Shown: one piece after another, positions 17,164 through 25,731 of the stretch
Layout: each line of letters opens with the position of its first letter
How positions within the stretch are numbered: position 1 is the stretch's first letter
The notes under the pieces: model-generated
Told to the model about the DNA's origin: nothing
Seen by the model: the letters and a program-made list of their open reading frames with translations, nothing else
The model's database searches: none
Assembly: GCA_002686995.1 (NCBI GenBank)
Contig: NYZC01000335.1
Span: 1 to 39,437, forward strand
Source: Phycisphaeraceae bacterium
Lineage (GTDB): Bacteria; Planctomycetota; Phycisphaerae; Phycisphaerales; Phycisphaeraceae
DNA length: 39,437 nt
Reading direction: 5' to 3'
Translations under genes and position numbers: made by a program

Positions 17164-19782
17164 TCAAGCCTCAGTCCCGACCGTCTTGAATTCCATTTGG
17201 CTCAGCCTCTGTAACTGCAACACGGTAAAGCCCACGAGCAGGGATCCGACGATCCACGCCATGGCGGTGGCGGCGCCGAAGCGCAGGTAGGCGAACGCTT
17301 CCATGAAGATGCGAAGGCCGACGACCTCGGTCTGCCCGTACGGGTTGAAAGGTCCGCCGCCCGTCATGGCGAGAATGAACTCACTGCCGCTGCGCACCGC
17401 GCCGATCGGGGCGCCGATGAAGTTGATGAAGATCAGGCCGCGAATCCCGGGAATGGCCACGTGCCTCGTCTTGTGCCAGACGCCGGCGCCGTCGACGTCG
17501 GCCGCTTCATACTGCTCTTCGGGCACGGTCTTGAGCGCCGCCAGGTAGATCAGACAACCGGGTCCCATGCCGGCCCAGATGGAAGGCAGCAGGCACGCGA
17601 TCAGGGCGAACCCGGGTGAGGTCAGCCACTGCGTGTGCACGTGCGGCAGCGCCACGCCTGGCAGAACGTTGAACAGGTCGATGACGAAATTGATCAGATG
17701 GTTGATCATGCCGTACTGGCCGTAAAAGCCCTTCCACAGGAAGATCACGATGACGCCGGCCAGGACCGTAGGCAGGTAATAGATCGTCCGGAAGAGGATC
17801 TTGCCTCGCGGCACCTCGGTGAGCAGGATGGCCAGCACGATGGGCGCTACGAAGCCGAAGGCCATGTACAGGGCGGCGTACTTGATCGACACCCACATGC
17901 TGAACCAGAACTCGGGATCGAACAGCACGAACGCGAAGTTCTCCATCCCTACCCAGCGGCTTGTGCCGCGAACGTTGTATTCCTGGAAGGCCATGACCGA
18001 GCCGCGGGCCAGCGGGTAGTAGGCCCACATCCCGATCGTGATCAGCGCCGGAAGCATCAGGAGGTAGGCCCATTTGTAGCGGCCCAACTGCCAGCGGCCG
18101 TGCTCGACGGCGCGGGTGCCTGAGTGTTTGTAGGTCCGGCGGACCTTGTAAAGCACCAATACGAAAACGACGACGATGGCCGCCGCGACGGCGATCGCTG
18201 TCCATCTTCGCACGCCCTGCGGACGGGCGCCTGATACGCCGAGCATCTTCTCGTTGGCTGCCGCGACCCGCTTTCGAAGAATCTGGCGGATGCGAGACTT
18301 GGCGGATTGCTCATCACCGCGGGCGATGGCCTCGGCGACCTGGTCGTCGGTGCGGATCTGCTCGATCGCCTTGTGAACGTACCGGTAGACCATCTGAGCG
18401 TTCTTCCCGTAGGGTTCGGCCACCGCCGATTCGGTTGCGCGCTGCAGCGATTGATTCCACTGATCGGGAATGGTGTTCAGAAACTGCTCGTAGCCGGCGG
18501 CCCGCAGGAGCCGGGGCCTGACGCAACGGGCATAGCCGGCCTCGACGTACTTCCGCGCAATGGTGATCTCCGCTTCGGTTCCCCCGACGTACTCGATGAA
18601 GTGCCACGCCGCTTCCAGCTTGGCCGGATCGCCGGCCAGCCCGGCGTAGATACCCAGCATGCCGGCGTTGACCGGCGTGCCGCGGGTTCCGCGGCCCGAG
18701 GCCGGGACCGGACCAAAGCCCCACTGGCTCCAGTTGAGGTATCGATAGATGGACGTGTCATACATCTCCGTGAAATGCATTGCCGGTTGGGCCAGGGCCA
18801 CGGCATAACCTTCCGCCGCGGCGGCAACCACCCCGGTAAAGCGTCCGTGCTCGTTCTCGAAAGGTTCGAGGAACAACCGTGCCACGAAGTGATACGCGTC
18901 GACCGCTTCGTCGCGGTCGAAGACGCAGTGCCAGTTGCCCTGATCATCCTGTTCGAGAAGACGGCCACCGAAGCTGTAGAGAATGCTCAGCGTGCCGAAG
19001 CCGAGATTGTCCATCGTCAGAGCCAACCCGTAGTGGCGCGGTCGTCCCCTGGGATTCGTCAGTCGGCGTGCCCACCGCAGCATCTCATCCAGGTCGGTCG
19101 GGGCCCGATCGGGCAGTCCCGCTTCGGCGAACAGCCCCCGGTCGTATTGCAGCACCTGCACCTGCCGGTTGAGGGGAAAGCACCAGATGTGGTAATGGAC
19201 GTCCGCGGGCGGCTTCGACCACTGGCGCAGGTGCGCGCAGTCGGCCCGGTAAGGGCACCTGCGGCGCATGGCCTGCCAACTGGCATGTGGGACGCGCCAC
19301 GACAGGAGCCGCTCGTAGTTGGGCGCCGCGGTCAACCGTTTCAGGTAGGCCGGCAGATCCAGCAGATGGTCGTCCGGGATCTGCAGACCGGCATACGCTT
19401 CGACGAACTTGTCCAGCGGATAGAGAAACCGGTTACGGATATAGGTGTGCGACTTGCGAAAATCGACCGCCATGACCTCCGGCGGGATGTCGCCGGCGAT
19501 CTGCATGAGCGGCGCGATGTCATCGGTTCGGCCGGGAATCCGCAGGCCCACACTGGGAACCAGCCTGATGTGCGGATGTCTCTGAACAAAGCGCTGATGA
19601 ATCTCGCGCACCGCCCAGCCGGTGACGTTGTAGGCCTCTCCCGTCTCGACCCCCGCCGCCCGCAACGTCACGGGCCGGCGCGCCGCCGTCCGGGGCGCCG
19701 GTTCCGCCATGGTCGGCGGGACCGGCAGCAGGCTCACGACAAGCAGGAGCACGGTTCGCGGCCCCAGGGATCGTGGGGGCAT
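17164..19782 (-). CDS. Fused sugar-binding protein and MalF-type ABC permease
   Basis: 872 residues joining two importer parts. Residues 1-26 are a signal peptide (PRTVLLLVVSLLPVPPTMA). About 30-510 are an extracytoplasmic solute-binding domain of the sugar type. A helix at about 520-545 follows, and residues 567-872 are a six-helix MalF-like permease with the EAA loop QYEAADVDGAGVWHKTRHV near 757-775. The binding domain is thus tethered to its permease. I chose the ATG at 19780-19782 because it gives the cleanest signal peptide; an ATG at 19815 is possible. It forms a heterodimer with the MalG-type product downstream, and the ATPase must be encoded elsewhere, as is common for CUT1 systems with a shared MsmK-like subunit. 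SBP-permease fusions of this kind are known in planctomycetes. Confidence 0.92.
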   Translation of the reverse strand: MPPRSLGPRTVLLLVVSLLPVPPTMAEPAPRTAARRPVTLRAAGVETGEAYNVTGWAVREIHQRFVQRHPHIRLVPSVGLRIPGRTDDIAPLMQIAGDIPPEVMAVDFRKSHTYIRNRFLYPLDKFVEAYAGLQIPDDHLLDLPAYLKRLTAAPNYERLLSWRVPHASWQAMRRRCPYRADCAHLRQWSKPPADVHYHIWCFPLNRQVQVLQYDRGLFAEAGLPDRAPTDLDEMLRWARRLTNPRGRPRHYGLALTMDNLGFGTLSILYSFGGRLLEQDDQGNWHCVFDRDEAVDAYHFVARLFLEPFENEHGRFTGVVAAAAEGYAVALAQPAMHFTEMYDTSIYRYLNWSQWGFGPVPASGRGTRGTPVNAGMLGIYAGLAGDPAKLEAAWHFIEYVGGTEAEITIARKYVEAGYARCVRPRLLRAAGYEQFLNTIPDQWNQSLQRATESAVAEPYGKNAQMVYRYVHKAIEQIRTDDQVAEAIARGDEQSAKSRIRQILRKRVAAANEKMLGVSGARPQGVRRWTAIAVAAAIVVVFVLVLYKVRRTYKHSGTRAVEHGRWQLGRYKWAYLLMLPALITIGMWAYYPLARGSVMAFQEYNVRGTSRWVGMENFAFVLFDPEFWFSMWVSIKYAALYMAFGFVAPIVLAILLTEVPRGKILFRTIYYLPTVLAGVIVIFLWKGFYGQYGMINHLINFVIDLFNVLPGVALPHVHTQWLTSPGFALIACLLPSIWAGMGPGCLIYLAALKTVPEEQYEAADVDGAGVWHKTRHVAIPGIRGLIFINFIGAPIGAVRSGSEFILAMTGGGPFNPYGQTEVVGLRIFMEAFAYLRFGAATAMAWIVGSLLVGFTVLQLQRLSQMEFKTVGTEA

Positions 19783-19913
19783 GTCACGCACTCTTGCCCT
19801 GTCGTTTGGGCGCATGTGCGGACTTGGAGCATCGTTCGTTGCCGGTGCTCTACGGCGCGCGGCGGGATCGGATCTGCCGAGCGCTGCCCCACGGTCCCAC
19901 CGCGCCATCGTCA

Positions 19914-20615
19914 TCACCCCGACGTCGCCACCGTGACTCTGATCGTGTTGAACGAGTAATGGATGTCGTCCGGAACGAGATCGGCCGACCAGCCATAGTG
20001 CTGCGATCCACCGGAGATGGCGATCTTGTGCGATTTGGGAATCTCGAATACGGCGCAGCTCATCCCGACCAGCGGATGCTCCCACAGGTGGCCCTTCATG
20101 CGGTATTTCTTCAGTCCCGGCTTCAGCCTCTTGCGCGCCTCGGGAATCTCTCCGTACTGTCGTCCCCACAGATCCGTGATCGGGCCGTCGCACTTCGCCA
20201 ACCAGGTGCCGGCCCGCAGGTGCATGCCCCACAAGTTTTCTGCTCTGAATCGAGGGGCGTAAGTCCCCGGCGGATCTTCCGGCTTGTAGAACTCCGGGGT
20301 CGGAAACGCTTCGAGATTGACAAAGCCGGGCGGCTGGCAGGCCGATCCGATGACGACCACGCTCACGATCGGATCCTCCTCCTCGATCATGATGGTGTCC
20401 GGCTGGAGATGCTCTTCGTCGGCGCCCACGGTGTTGACCGGGTTCATCTCGACGCCGTGGTGTTCCTGGCCCCGCAGATATTCACGGTGCACGGTGATGT
20501 TCTCGTAGTTGAACGGTGCCCGATATTCGAACTGCTCGGTGACGAGCCGCTCGCGCGTCTGCGGCGGTACGTGCTCGAATCCCTTGACCCGTCTGTCCTC
20601 GGCGTGCTCGGCCAT
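19914..20615 (-). CDS. Conserved-looking soluble protein of unknown function
   Basis: 233 residues with no signal peptide or membrane segment; it is rich in His and aromatic residues in its second half (MKGHLWEHPLVGMSCAVFEI) and looks mostly beta. I do not recognise the family. It is the first gene of the minus-strand transporter set, 131 bp upstream of the SBP-MalF gene, with an AGGAG site 12 bases before the ATG at 20613-20615 (a GTG at 20624 would be only 3 bases from it). The context suggests a cytoplasmic role in handling or sensing the imported sugar. A cupin-like fold is possible but cannot be shown by eye. Confidence 0.75.
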   Translation of the reverse strand: MAEHAEDRRVKGFEHVPPQTRERLVTEQFEYRAPFNYENITVHREYLRGQEHHGVEMNPVNTVGADEEHLQPDTIMIEEEDPIVSVVVIGSACQPPGFVNLEAFPTPEFYKPEDPPGTYAPRFRAENLWGMHLRAGTWLAKCDGPITDLWGRQYGEIPEARKRLKPGLKKYRMKGHLWEHPLVGMSCAVFEIPKSHKIAISGGSQHYGWSADLVPDDIHYSFNTIRVTVATSG

Positions 20616-20644
20616 GATCTGCACCGGCTCCTTTCTGTCTAGGC

Positions 20645-20658
20645 GTGAATGGTTTCAC
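20645..20658. promoter_or_regulatory. Candidate operator: GTGAA-TGGT-TTCAC inverted repeat
   Basis: Perfect 5-bp arms around a 4-bp centre, 30 bp upstream of the first gene of the transporter set. Size and position fit a LacI/GntR-type repressor site, but no such regulator is encoded in the window. Confidence 0.3.
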
Positions 20659-20755
20659 ATGACGAACAGAACCATCCCCATAAACACAAATCAATGGTCT
20701 GCGTGACGCCGCCATTGTACGAAATCGCATGGAAAGGCGGACCAGAGGAATGTCC

Positions 20756-20783
20756 TTGACAGGAAAAGCCCCTGCGATACAAT
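20756..20783 (+). promoter_or_regulatory. Sigma-70-like promoter of the PEP-CTERM protein gene
   Basis: A perfect TTGACA (20756-20761), 16 bp of spacer and TACAAT (20778-20783, five of six matches). Transcription would start near 20790, leaving a leader of about 150 bases before the ATG at 20944. It is the best promoter match in the window. The region 20616-20755 otherwise holds only the candidate operator. Confidence 0.65.
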
Positions 20784-20843
20784 GCGCGCGGAGATTGATC
20801 GGTTGTAGAGAAAGGAGGCGACGAGCTATCAATTGATCCTGAA

Positions 20844-20903
20844 CGATCGGGGCGATCGAAATGTATCAATTCGTTCAAGTGGTCTCCGCGCGTTGCGGAG
20901 GCC
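20844..20903 (+). promoter_or_regulatory. Structured 5' leader with two hairpins
   Basis: CGATCG-GGG-CGATCG (20844-20858) and GGTCTCCGC / GCGGAGGCC (20881-20889 with 20895-20903, one G-U pair, 5-base loop) lie between the promoter and the PEP-CTERM gene. The second ends 40 bases before the start codon. No known riboswitch consensus was recognised. Confidence 0.4.
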
Positions 20904-20943
20904 AGCGGCAGTTTCATTCTGCGTTATACAGGGAACATGGAAA

Positions 20944-21945
20944 ATGAAGATGTGGAAACATTGTGTCGTGTTGGCTGCGGTTCTGGTTGCGACATGGACC
21001 ACCAGCACATTCGCCATCCTCGGTGACTTCGGCGACCTGTACGTCGCCACGCACACGGACAACAGTGTCATTCAGTTCGACGTGCCCACCTTTACCCGCG
21101 AAACAGGCACCTTTGCCACGGGCACGGGCGATCAGGCCTTCGGCCTGGTTTTCAGTCGCGATGGCAGCAAGATGTGGGTATCGGGCAAGAACAGCCAGGT
21201 CGTCAGGGAGTACGACGCCGCGTCGGGCGGGGCGCCCACCTCGACCCCTATTGACTTGACGACCACCGGGAACCCGGACCGGCCGGCGGGTCTGGCCCTC
21301 AGCCCGGACGGCAGCACGCTTTACGTGACGGACGTCGAGTTGCTGACGGTGACCGCGTACAACACGACCACGTGGGCGGCGGGCGATGTCTGGACAGGTA
21401 TCAGCAGTGCGTCCGAATACCTGGCCATCAATGCCGCCGGCACCAGAGCCTACACCGGGGGTAGCGAACGGATCCACGAAATCGATCTGACCACCGCGGG
21501 CGGCGCGGCGACTGACTTGATCGTGAGTCCTTTGGGCGCCGGCAGTGACAACTTCATTGGAACGGGCATCGTGGTCCATCCGGTGACCGGAAACATCCTC
21601 TCCGCGCACCGGGGCGGCAACACTCGTTTCACGGACAGTGTCATCGAGGTCAGCCCGGGAGGATCTTATTTGCGCACCGTGGTGGCGGGGATCGATGGCC
21701 AGCCCACCGGGCTCGGTATCAGTCCCGACGGAAGCACCCTGTATGCGGGTCATAACGCCTGCTGTGGCGCCGCAACAAACGTGCTTCGCAAGTACGCCGT
21801 CACCTCGAGCGGCCTGTTTACCTTCCTGGGCGACACCCCGGCCGGCAGTACACGGCTCAACGCCATGGCCGTCCGGGTGCCGGAACCGGCGACCCTGGCG
21901 GTGCTTGCCTTCGGCGGGCTGATGCTCCGCCGGCGCCGAGCGTAA
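20944..21945 (+). CDS. PEP-CTERM exported protein with beta-propeller-like repeats
   Basis: 333 residues. The signal peptide MKMWKHCVVLAAVLVATWTT ends near STFA. The mature part repeats blocks such as LALSPDGSTLYVTD and LGISPDGSTLYAGH, typical of YVTN/SMP-30-like propellers. The C-terminus is a textbook PEP-CTERM signal: VPEPATL, a short hydrophobic helix and RRRRA. Such proteins are exported, cut by an exosortase and linked to the exopolysaccharide or cell surface (family knowledge). The ATG at 20944 was chosen because it starts the signal peptide and has AGGGA nine bases upstream; the frame is open back to 20833. It has its own promoter and diverges from the sugar transporter set. It may bind glycans at the surface, but no ligand can be named. 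Confidence 0.9.
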   Translation: MKMWKHCVVLAAVLVATWTTSTFAILGDFGDLYVATHTDNSVIQFDVPTFTRETGTFATGTGDQAFGLVFSRDGSKMWVSGKNSQVVREYDAASGGAPTSTPIDLTTTGNPDRPAGLALSPDGSTLYVTDVELLTVTAYNTTTWAAGDVWTGISSASEYLAINAAGTRAYTGGSERIHEIDLTTAGGAATDLIVSPLGAGSDNFIGTGIVVHPVTGNILSAHRGGNTRFTDSVIEVSPGGSYLRTVVAGIDGQPTGLGISPDGSTLYAGHNACCGAATNVLRKYAVTSSGLFTFLGDTPAGSTRLNAMAVRVPEPATLAVLAFGGLMLRRRRA

Positions 21946-21972
21946 GGACGACAGCAAGGAACCGTTTTGGAT

Positions 21973-22054
21973 GGGTGTCATGGGCATGCTCGTTTGCTCG
22001 TGTCGAGCACAATGAACGCAAGACACGGGTAAGCTACGCTTGCCCATGACACCC
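21973..22054. repeat. 82-bp element with perfect 14-bp terminal inverted repeats
   Basis: GGGTGTCATGGGCA at 21973-21986 and its exact complement TGCCCATGACACCC at 22041-22054. Inside is a second hairpin, GGGTAAGC-TAC-GCTTGCCC (22028-22046 region), that would compete with the long stem. The right arm contains the start codon of the next gene. The form resembles a tiny MITE-like or REP-like intergenic repeat, and it may also terminate transcription from the PEP-CTERM gene. Confidence 0.65.
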
Positions 22055-23992
22055 GGATGGCCACGGTCCATCTTGATCATCGTTCTCCTGAGCTTGCTCG
22101 GGGGCTGTCAGAATCAGGCCGGCGAGCACCGTCTTTGGACGAGCGATTCGAAGGTCGTTGATTGGGCCTATTTCCGCCCGGACCGCCCCTTTCCCGACCA
22201 TGCCTGGACCGAGGGCTGGTCGTTCGAGGAGCAGTTCTTCCCCGAGCATGTGCTGTGGTCCGGGTCCTTCCATATCTATCTGAGCAATCCGTACGATCGA
22301 GACCTCGAGATCACGGGCGCGTCTCTCAATGGCCGGCGTCTGGAAGAGCTCCAACAGGATCTGACCGTGGTCTGGTGGAGGACGCTGCCGAATCCGATTC
22401 GGCCCGGCCGGACCGCTGAGGTCATCGTGCGATTGAAAGGGGCACCGCCTTCCGCGGACACGGCCTTTGTCTTTCAGACGAAGGACCATGGCCCCATCCA
22501 ATGCACGGTCCGATCCCATGCACCCGGGATCGAGATCGGGTACGTCGCGTTCAGCCCGGCCATTGACAGTTTGTACGTCTACGTTCAGAAGAACGCGGAA
22601 GGGCGGATCGCGCTGTCGCAAGTGCATCTGGACGGTGCGGACGTGACCGGCCGTGCAGAATTCTACCCGCGAGACGGCACCTTTCACCGTGGGTTATGTC
22701 TCGTCAGGATCTCTCTGTCGGATCCGCTGAGATACGGAAGCTATCACTTGGTCAAGGTGATCTCGGCCGATGGAAAGGCGACCGCGTCGATGGTCAGGGC
22801 GTGGGACGGCTTCTACTCGATCGGCATGTTCTACGGTTCACCCGACCGGCAGGTCATGCTGGACCAGAAGCGCCATTTGATCAATACCGCCGTCGGCCTC
22901 GAGCTACCCCTGGCCGAGGAACTGGGACTCAAAGCGGTCAACCACAACTTCAGCAACATGATGATCATCCGGGAGGAGGATTTTGCCACCTCCATCCGCC
23001 AGCGGGCATCCAGGGTGACGGATCGTCCAGGCCTTCTGGCCCACCTTCTGTTCGACGAGCCGGACGTCCAGGACGCGTACCGGGACGACGCCGACGGCAC
23101 GGGCCGCGCTCTGGGCTACTGGGCCATGCCGATGGAGCAGGCGGCGAAGGTTCATCGCGAGGTCGACCCCAACCCCCCGACGCTACTCGTGGTCGACAAC
23201 ACCTACAAGCCGAGCAACTGGTACCTGTACGGCCAGATCGCCGACATCTTTTCGACCGACCCCTACGCGACCGCCGACTGCATCAACCCCGCGACACTTT
23301 TCTACGTGGCTCAGTCCACCGAAACCGCCTATGCGGCGTGTGCGCCCAAGCCGCTGATCGTCATCCTTCAGGCGTTCTACAACCTGCGGGCCGGATTCCA
23401 CCGAATGCCTGACCGGATCGAAGAGAGGATCATGGCGTACTACGCCGTGGGATGCGGGGCCAAGGGCATCCACTACTTCTGGTATCCCTCGAAGCCGGGG
23501 CATCTCTTCGGCTGCCGGGGAACGCCGCTGTGGGAAGAGATTGGCCGGATCAACGCCGAGCTCGAGGTGGCCAGCCCGCTGCTATCCGTGGGTCATCCCG
23601 TCCGGGGCGTGGTGGCCAGCTCGACGCCCGGCCTGTGGACCCGATCGCTGCTCTGCGGCGAGGACAGTCTGGTCGTCACGCTGGTGAACCACACGTATCG
23701 GTATGAAGACTGGACGTCGAAGGAAGGAAAGTATCAGATCAAGTTGCTCGAGAACGTGGTCATACAGGTGGCCCTTCCTCCGTGGATGAAGGCGGCCGAT
23801 GTCTTCGCAGTGACTGACCAGGGGCCGAAGCGCCTGGCGTACGCGGTAAAGGACGACAAGGTGACGGTGAACGCAGGCGATGTGGATTCAGGTCAGATGA
23901 TCGTCGTGACTCAGGACGACAAGCTTTTCGAGGCCCGCAGCGCGGACTACCGAACGCGGATTCGGCCGCTGCAGAACGCGGCTGGTCAGTAG
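22046..23992 (+). CDS. Lipoprotein with beta-sandwich and glycosidase-like barrel
   Basis: 648 residues. A lipoprotein signal (SILIIVLLSLLGGC, lipid-bearing Cys21) places it on the outside of a membrane. Residues about 30-250 look like beta-sandwich domains. About 255-560 look like a TIM barrel with the strand-end motif LLFDEPD (Glu338) that could hold a catalytic acid, and a further beta domain ends the protein. Overall it resembles clan A-like or GH123-like hydrolases, but I cannot assign a family. The ATG at 22046 gives the best signal peptide and lies in the right arm of an inverted repeat; a TTG at 22040 is less likely. It converges with the GH123-like gene (17 bp apart). It probably cuts an extracellular glycan that the transporter imports. 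Confidence 0.75.
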   Translation: MTPGWPRSILIIVLLSLLGGCQNQAGEHRLWTSDSKVVDWAYFRPDRPFPDHAWTEGWSFEEQFFPEHVLWSGSFHIYLSNPYDRDLEITGASLNGRRLEELQQDLTVVWWRTLPNPIRPGRTAEVIVRLKGAPPSADTAFVFQTKDHGPIQCTVRSHAPGIEIGYVAFSPAIDSLYVYVQKNAEGRIALSQVHLDGADVTGRAEFYPRDGTFHRGLCLVRISLSDPLRYGSYHLVKVISADGKATASMVRAWDGFYSIGMFYGSPDRQVMLDQKRHLINTAVGLELPLAEELGLKAVNHNFSNMMIIREEDFATSIRQRASRVTDRPGLLAHLLFDEPDVQDAYRDDADGTGRALGYWAMPMEQAAKVHREVDPNPPTLLVVDNTYKPSNWYLYGQIADIFSTDPYATADCINPATLFYVAQSTETAYAACAPKPLIVILQAFYNLRAGFHRMPDRIEERIMAYYAVGCGAKGIHYFWYPSKPGHLFGCRGTPLWEEIGRINAELEVASPLLSVGHPVRGVVASSTPGLWTRSLLCGEDSLVVTLVNHTYRYEDWTSKEGKYQIKLLENVVIQVALPPWMKAADVFAVTDQGPKRLAYAVKDDKVTVNAGDVDSGQMIVVTQDDKLFEARSADYRTRIRPLQNAAGQ

Positions 23993-24008
23993 ATGCTTCG
24001 ATCCAATA

Positions 24009-25721
24009 TCAGGCCGAAGTCCTGCTGGCCAGATCGAGCAGTTTTCTTCTGCATCCGTCGAACACGGTCGCGTCCTGGAGATGCGAGCGACCGTTGCGGA
24101 TCACCTGATCGACGATTCGGTCGACTCGCCGGACCTTCCTGGGATCGTCGGCCATCATGGCCAGCAGTTCATAATCTTCAATCCCGTTCCGCATGGCCGC
24201 TAAACGCAGCGAACCATACACTTCTCGTTTCCCCGGCCAGACGATATGGGTATCCCCCGGGGGCAGCTTCAGCATCCCGTCGGGCGTCTGCTCGGGATCC
24301 GGCACCGTTTGTTGCCAGGGATCGACGCTACCGCGATACATGTTCAGGCCCCAGTGCAAGTAGCCGGTGGTTCGGGTGATGTAGTTGTACCAGTGCAGCA
24401 GTCGTGTGCGTATCAAGGGGTAATCCAGGAATCGGTTGAGCCAGGGGCCGCGCGGGCCGCAGCAGGTGTAGTACCAGGTTTCAACGCCGACGCGGCGGTT
24501 CTCGTCGGCCAACGTCCGTTCCCGACGGGCCCCGCCGAGATTTGAAGGTACGACCACATCGTTGGAACCGTTGATCCGGTCGATGTGCACCGCGTCCATG
24601 ATCTTCACCCCGGGCATCAGCTGCCGGACGATCAGGCAGAGGTGGCGATAGTGCTCGGCTTGCTGCGGCAACGGTTCATCGAACACGTGCTGATAGTAAT
24701 TTTCCTGCCAGCCCCGCTGGCCGAGGAACTCCCAGAGCGGCGTCAGCCATTGTCGCAACAGGGCATGGCCTTCCAGGGTGGTCGCCACCGGGCCAAGCAC
24801 GTCTGCCTTGTTCTCATTGCTCTTGCGGGTCTTCCACCCTCTCCACGCGTCCTCGTCACTGATCGGGCAGGCCCAGTAAAGAAACGTCACACGGTCCTTG
24901 AGTGAATGGCGCCGGGCGACGTGGGCGCCCTCGATCTGCGTAAAGCCCTCGTCGAGAAACAGCCTGATGTATCTTTCCAGACGCTTGAAGTTAATCCGTA
25001 CTTTGCCGTTGACCACGCGGATCCCATACACCTCCGGCTGCATCCAGAACATCGTCTGCCGGTGCGCGGCCATCAGCCGGGCGTATTTGCGAAGCAGCGT
25101 CCAGTAGGGCTCGCTCCACATTCTGACTCCGTGAACATCCGCGATGCGCTGGAGGTTGAACCAGTTCGTGATGCTCAGTCTCTGCTGCGGTGGCAGTGTC
25201 GCGGCATGGACCTCGAGTTCGATGGGAATCGACGCGCGTTCCTTGCCGCTGCGCAGCTCGACCGAGGATTGGTACACGCCCGGCCTTGCATCGTCGGGGA
25301 TCGCATAGTCGACATACAGGACGATCGGTCGGTGCCGCTCGCGCATGTTTCCGTTGGCTGGTACGAGCACCTCGGCAATCTCGCACGGTGCGGCCCGGAC
25401 CACGTGTTTGCGATCCCGGGCGGTCAGCTTGGTCGAGGTCATCCCCATGAACTGGCCCGAGGATCGTCCGGCGTCGATCACCGTGTTTTCTTCAAGCGGC
25501 ACGAAGCGAACGTGGTAGGCATCGCCCTTCGGTAGTCGCCCCCCACCCTGGCGACGCATCGATTGGGCGCGAATATCGACGCCATCCTCGGCGCCGACCA
25601 CCAATTGCACGCCCGCGTGGGCTCCGCGGGCGCCGAACAACCTGATCCGCGGCGACGTGCGCGTCGGCCTGGGCCAGCTGTCGTGAAAGGCTCGATCCAG
25701 CTCGTGAAGAACGGCTACCAT
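24009..25721 (-). CDS. GH123/DUF4091-like glycoside hydrolase
   Basis: 570 residues without a signal peptide, so probably cytoplasmic. An N-terminal beta-sandwich domain (about 1-180) is followed by a barrel with HVFDEPLPQQ (Asp348-Glu349) and a C-terminal PGKREVYGSLRLAAMRNGIE block, the hallmark of DUF4091. GH123 enzymes are beta-N-acetylgalactosaminidases using an Asp-Glu pair in substrate-assisted catalysis (family knowledge), which matches this motif; the actual substrate is unproven. The start is taken as ATG at 25719-25721 (MVAVLHELDRAFH); an ATG at 25733 would overlap the divergent gene. The two start codons lie only 10 bp apart on opposite strands, so each promoter must lie within the other gene. 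Confidence 0.82.
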   Translation of the reverse strand: MVAVLHELDRAFHDSWPRPTRTSPRIRLFGARGAHAGVQLVVGAEDGVDIRAQSMRRQGGGRLPKGDAYHVRFVPLEENTVIDAGRSSGQFMGMTSTKLTARDRKHVVRAAPCEIAEVLVPANGNMRERHRPIVLYVDYAIPDDARPGVYQSSVELRSGKERASIPIELEVHAATLPPQQRLSITNWFNLQRIADVHGVRMWSEPYWTLLRKYARLMAAHRQTMFWMQPEVYGIRVVNGKVRINFKRLERYIRLFLDEGFTQIEGAHVARRHSLKDRVTFLYWACPISDEDAWRGWKTRKSNENKADVLGPVATTLEGHALLRQWLTPLWEFLGQRGWQENYYQHVFDEPLPQQAEHYRHLCLIVRQLMPGVKIMDAVHIDRINGSNDVVVPSNLGGARRERTLADENRRVGVETWYYTCCGPRGPWLNRFLDYPLIRTRLLHWYNYITRTTGYLHWGLNMYRGSVDPWQQTVPDPEQTPDGMLKLPPGDTHIVWPGKREVYGSLRLAAMRNGIEDYELLAMMADDPRKVRRVDRIVDQVIRNGRSHLQDATVFDGCRRKLLDLASRTSA

Positions 25722-25731
25722 GATTGCCGAC

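Noticed and set aside
20844..20903. Cyclic di-GMP or other known riboswitch in the PEP-CTERM leader
   Set aside because: None of the conserved riboswitch core sequences I know could be matched; only simple hairpins are visible.
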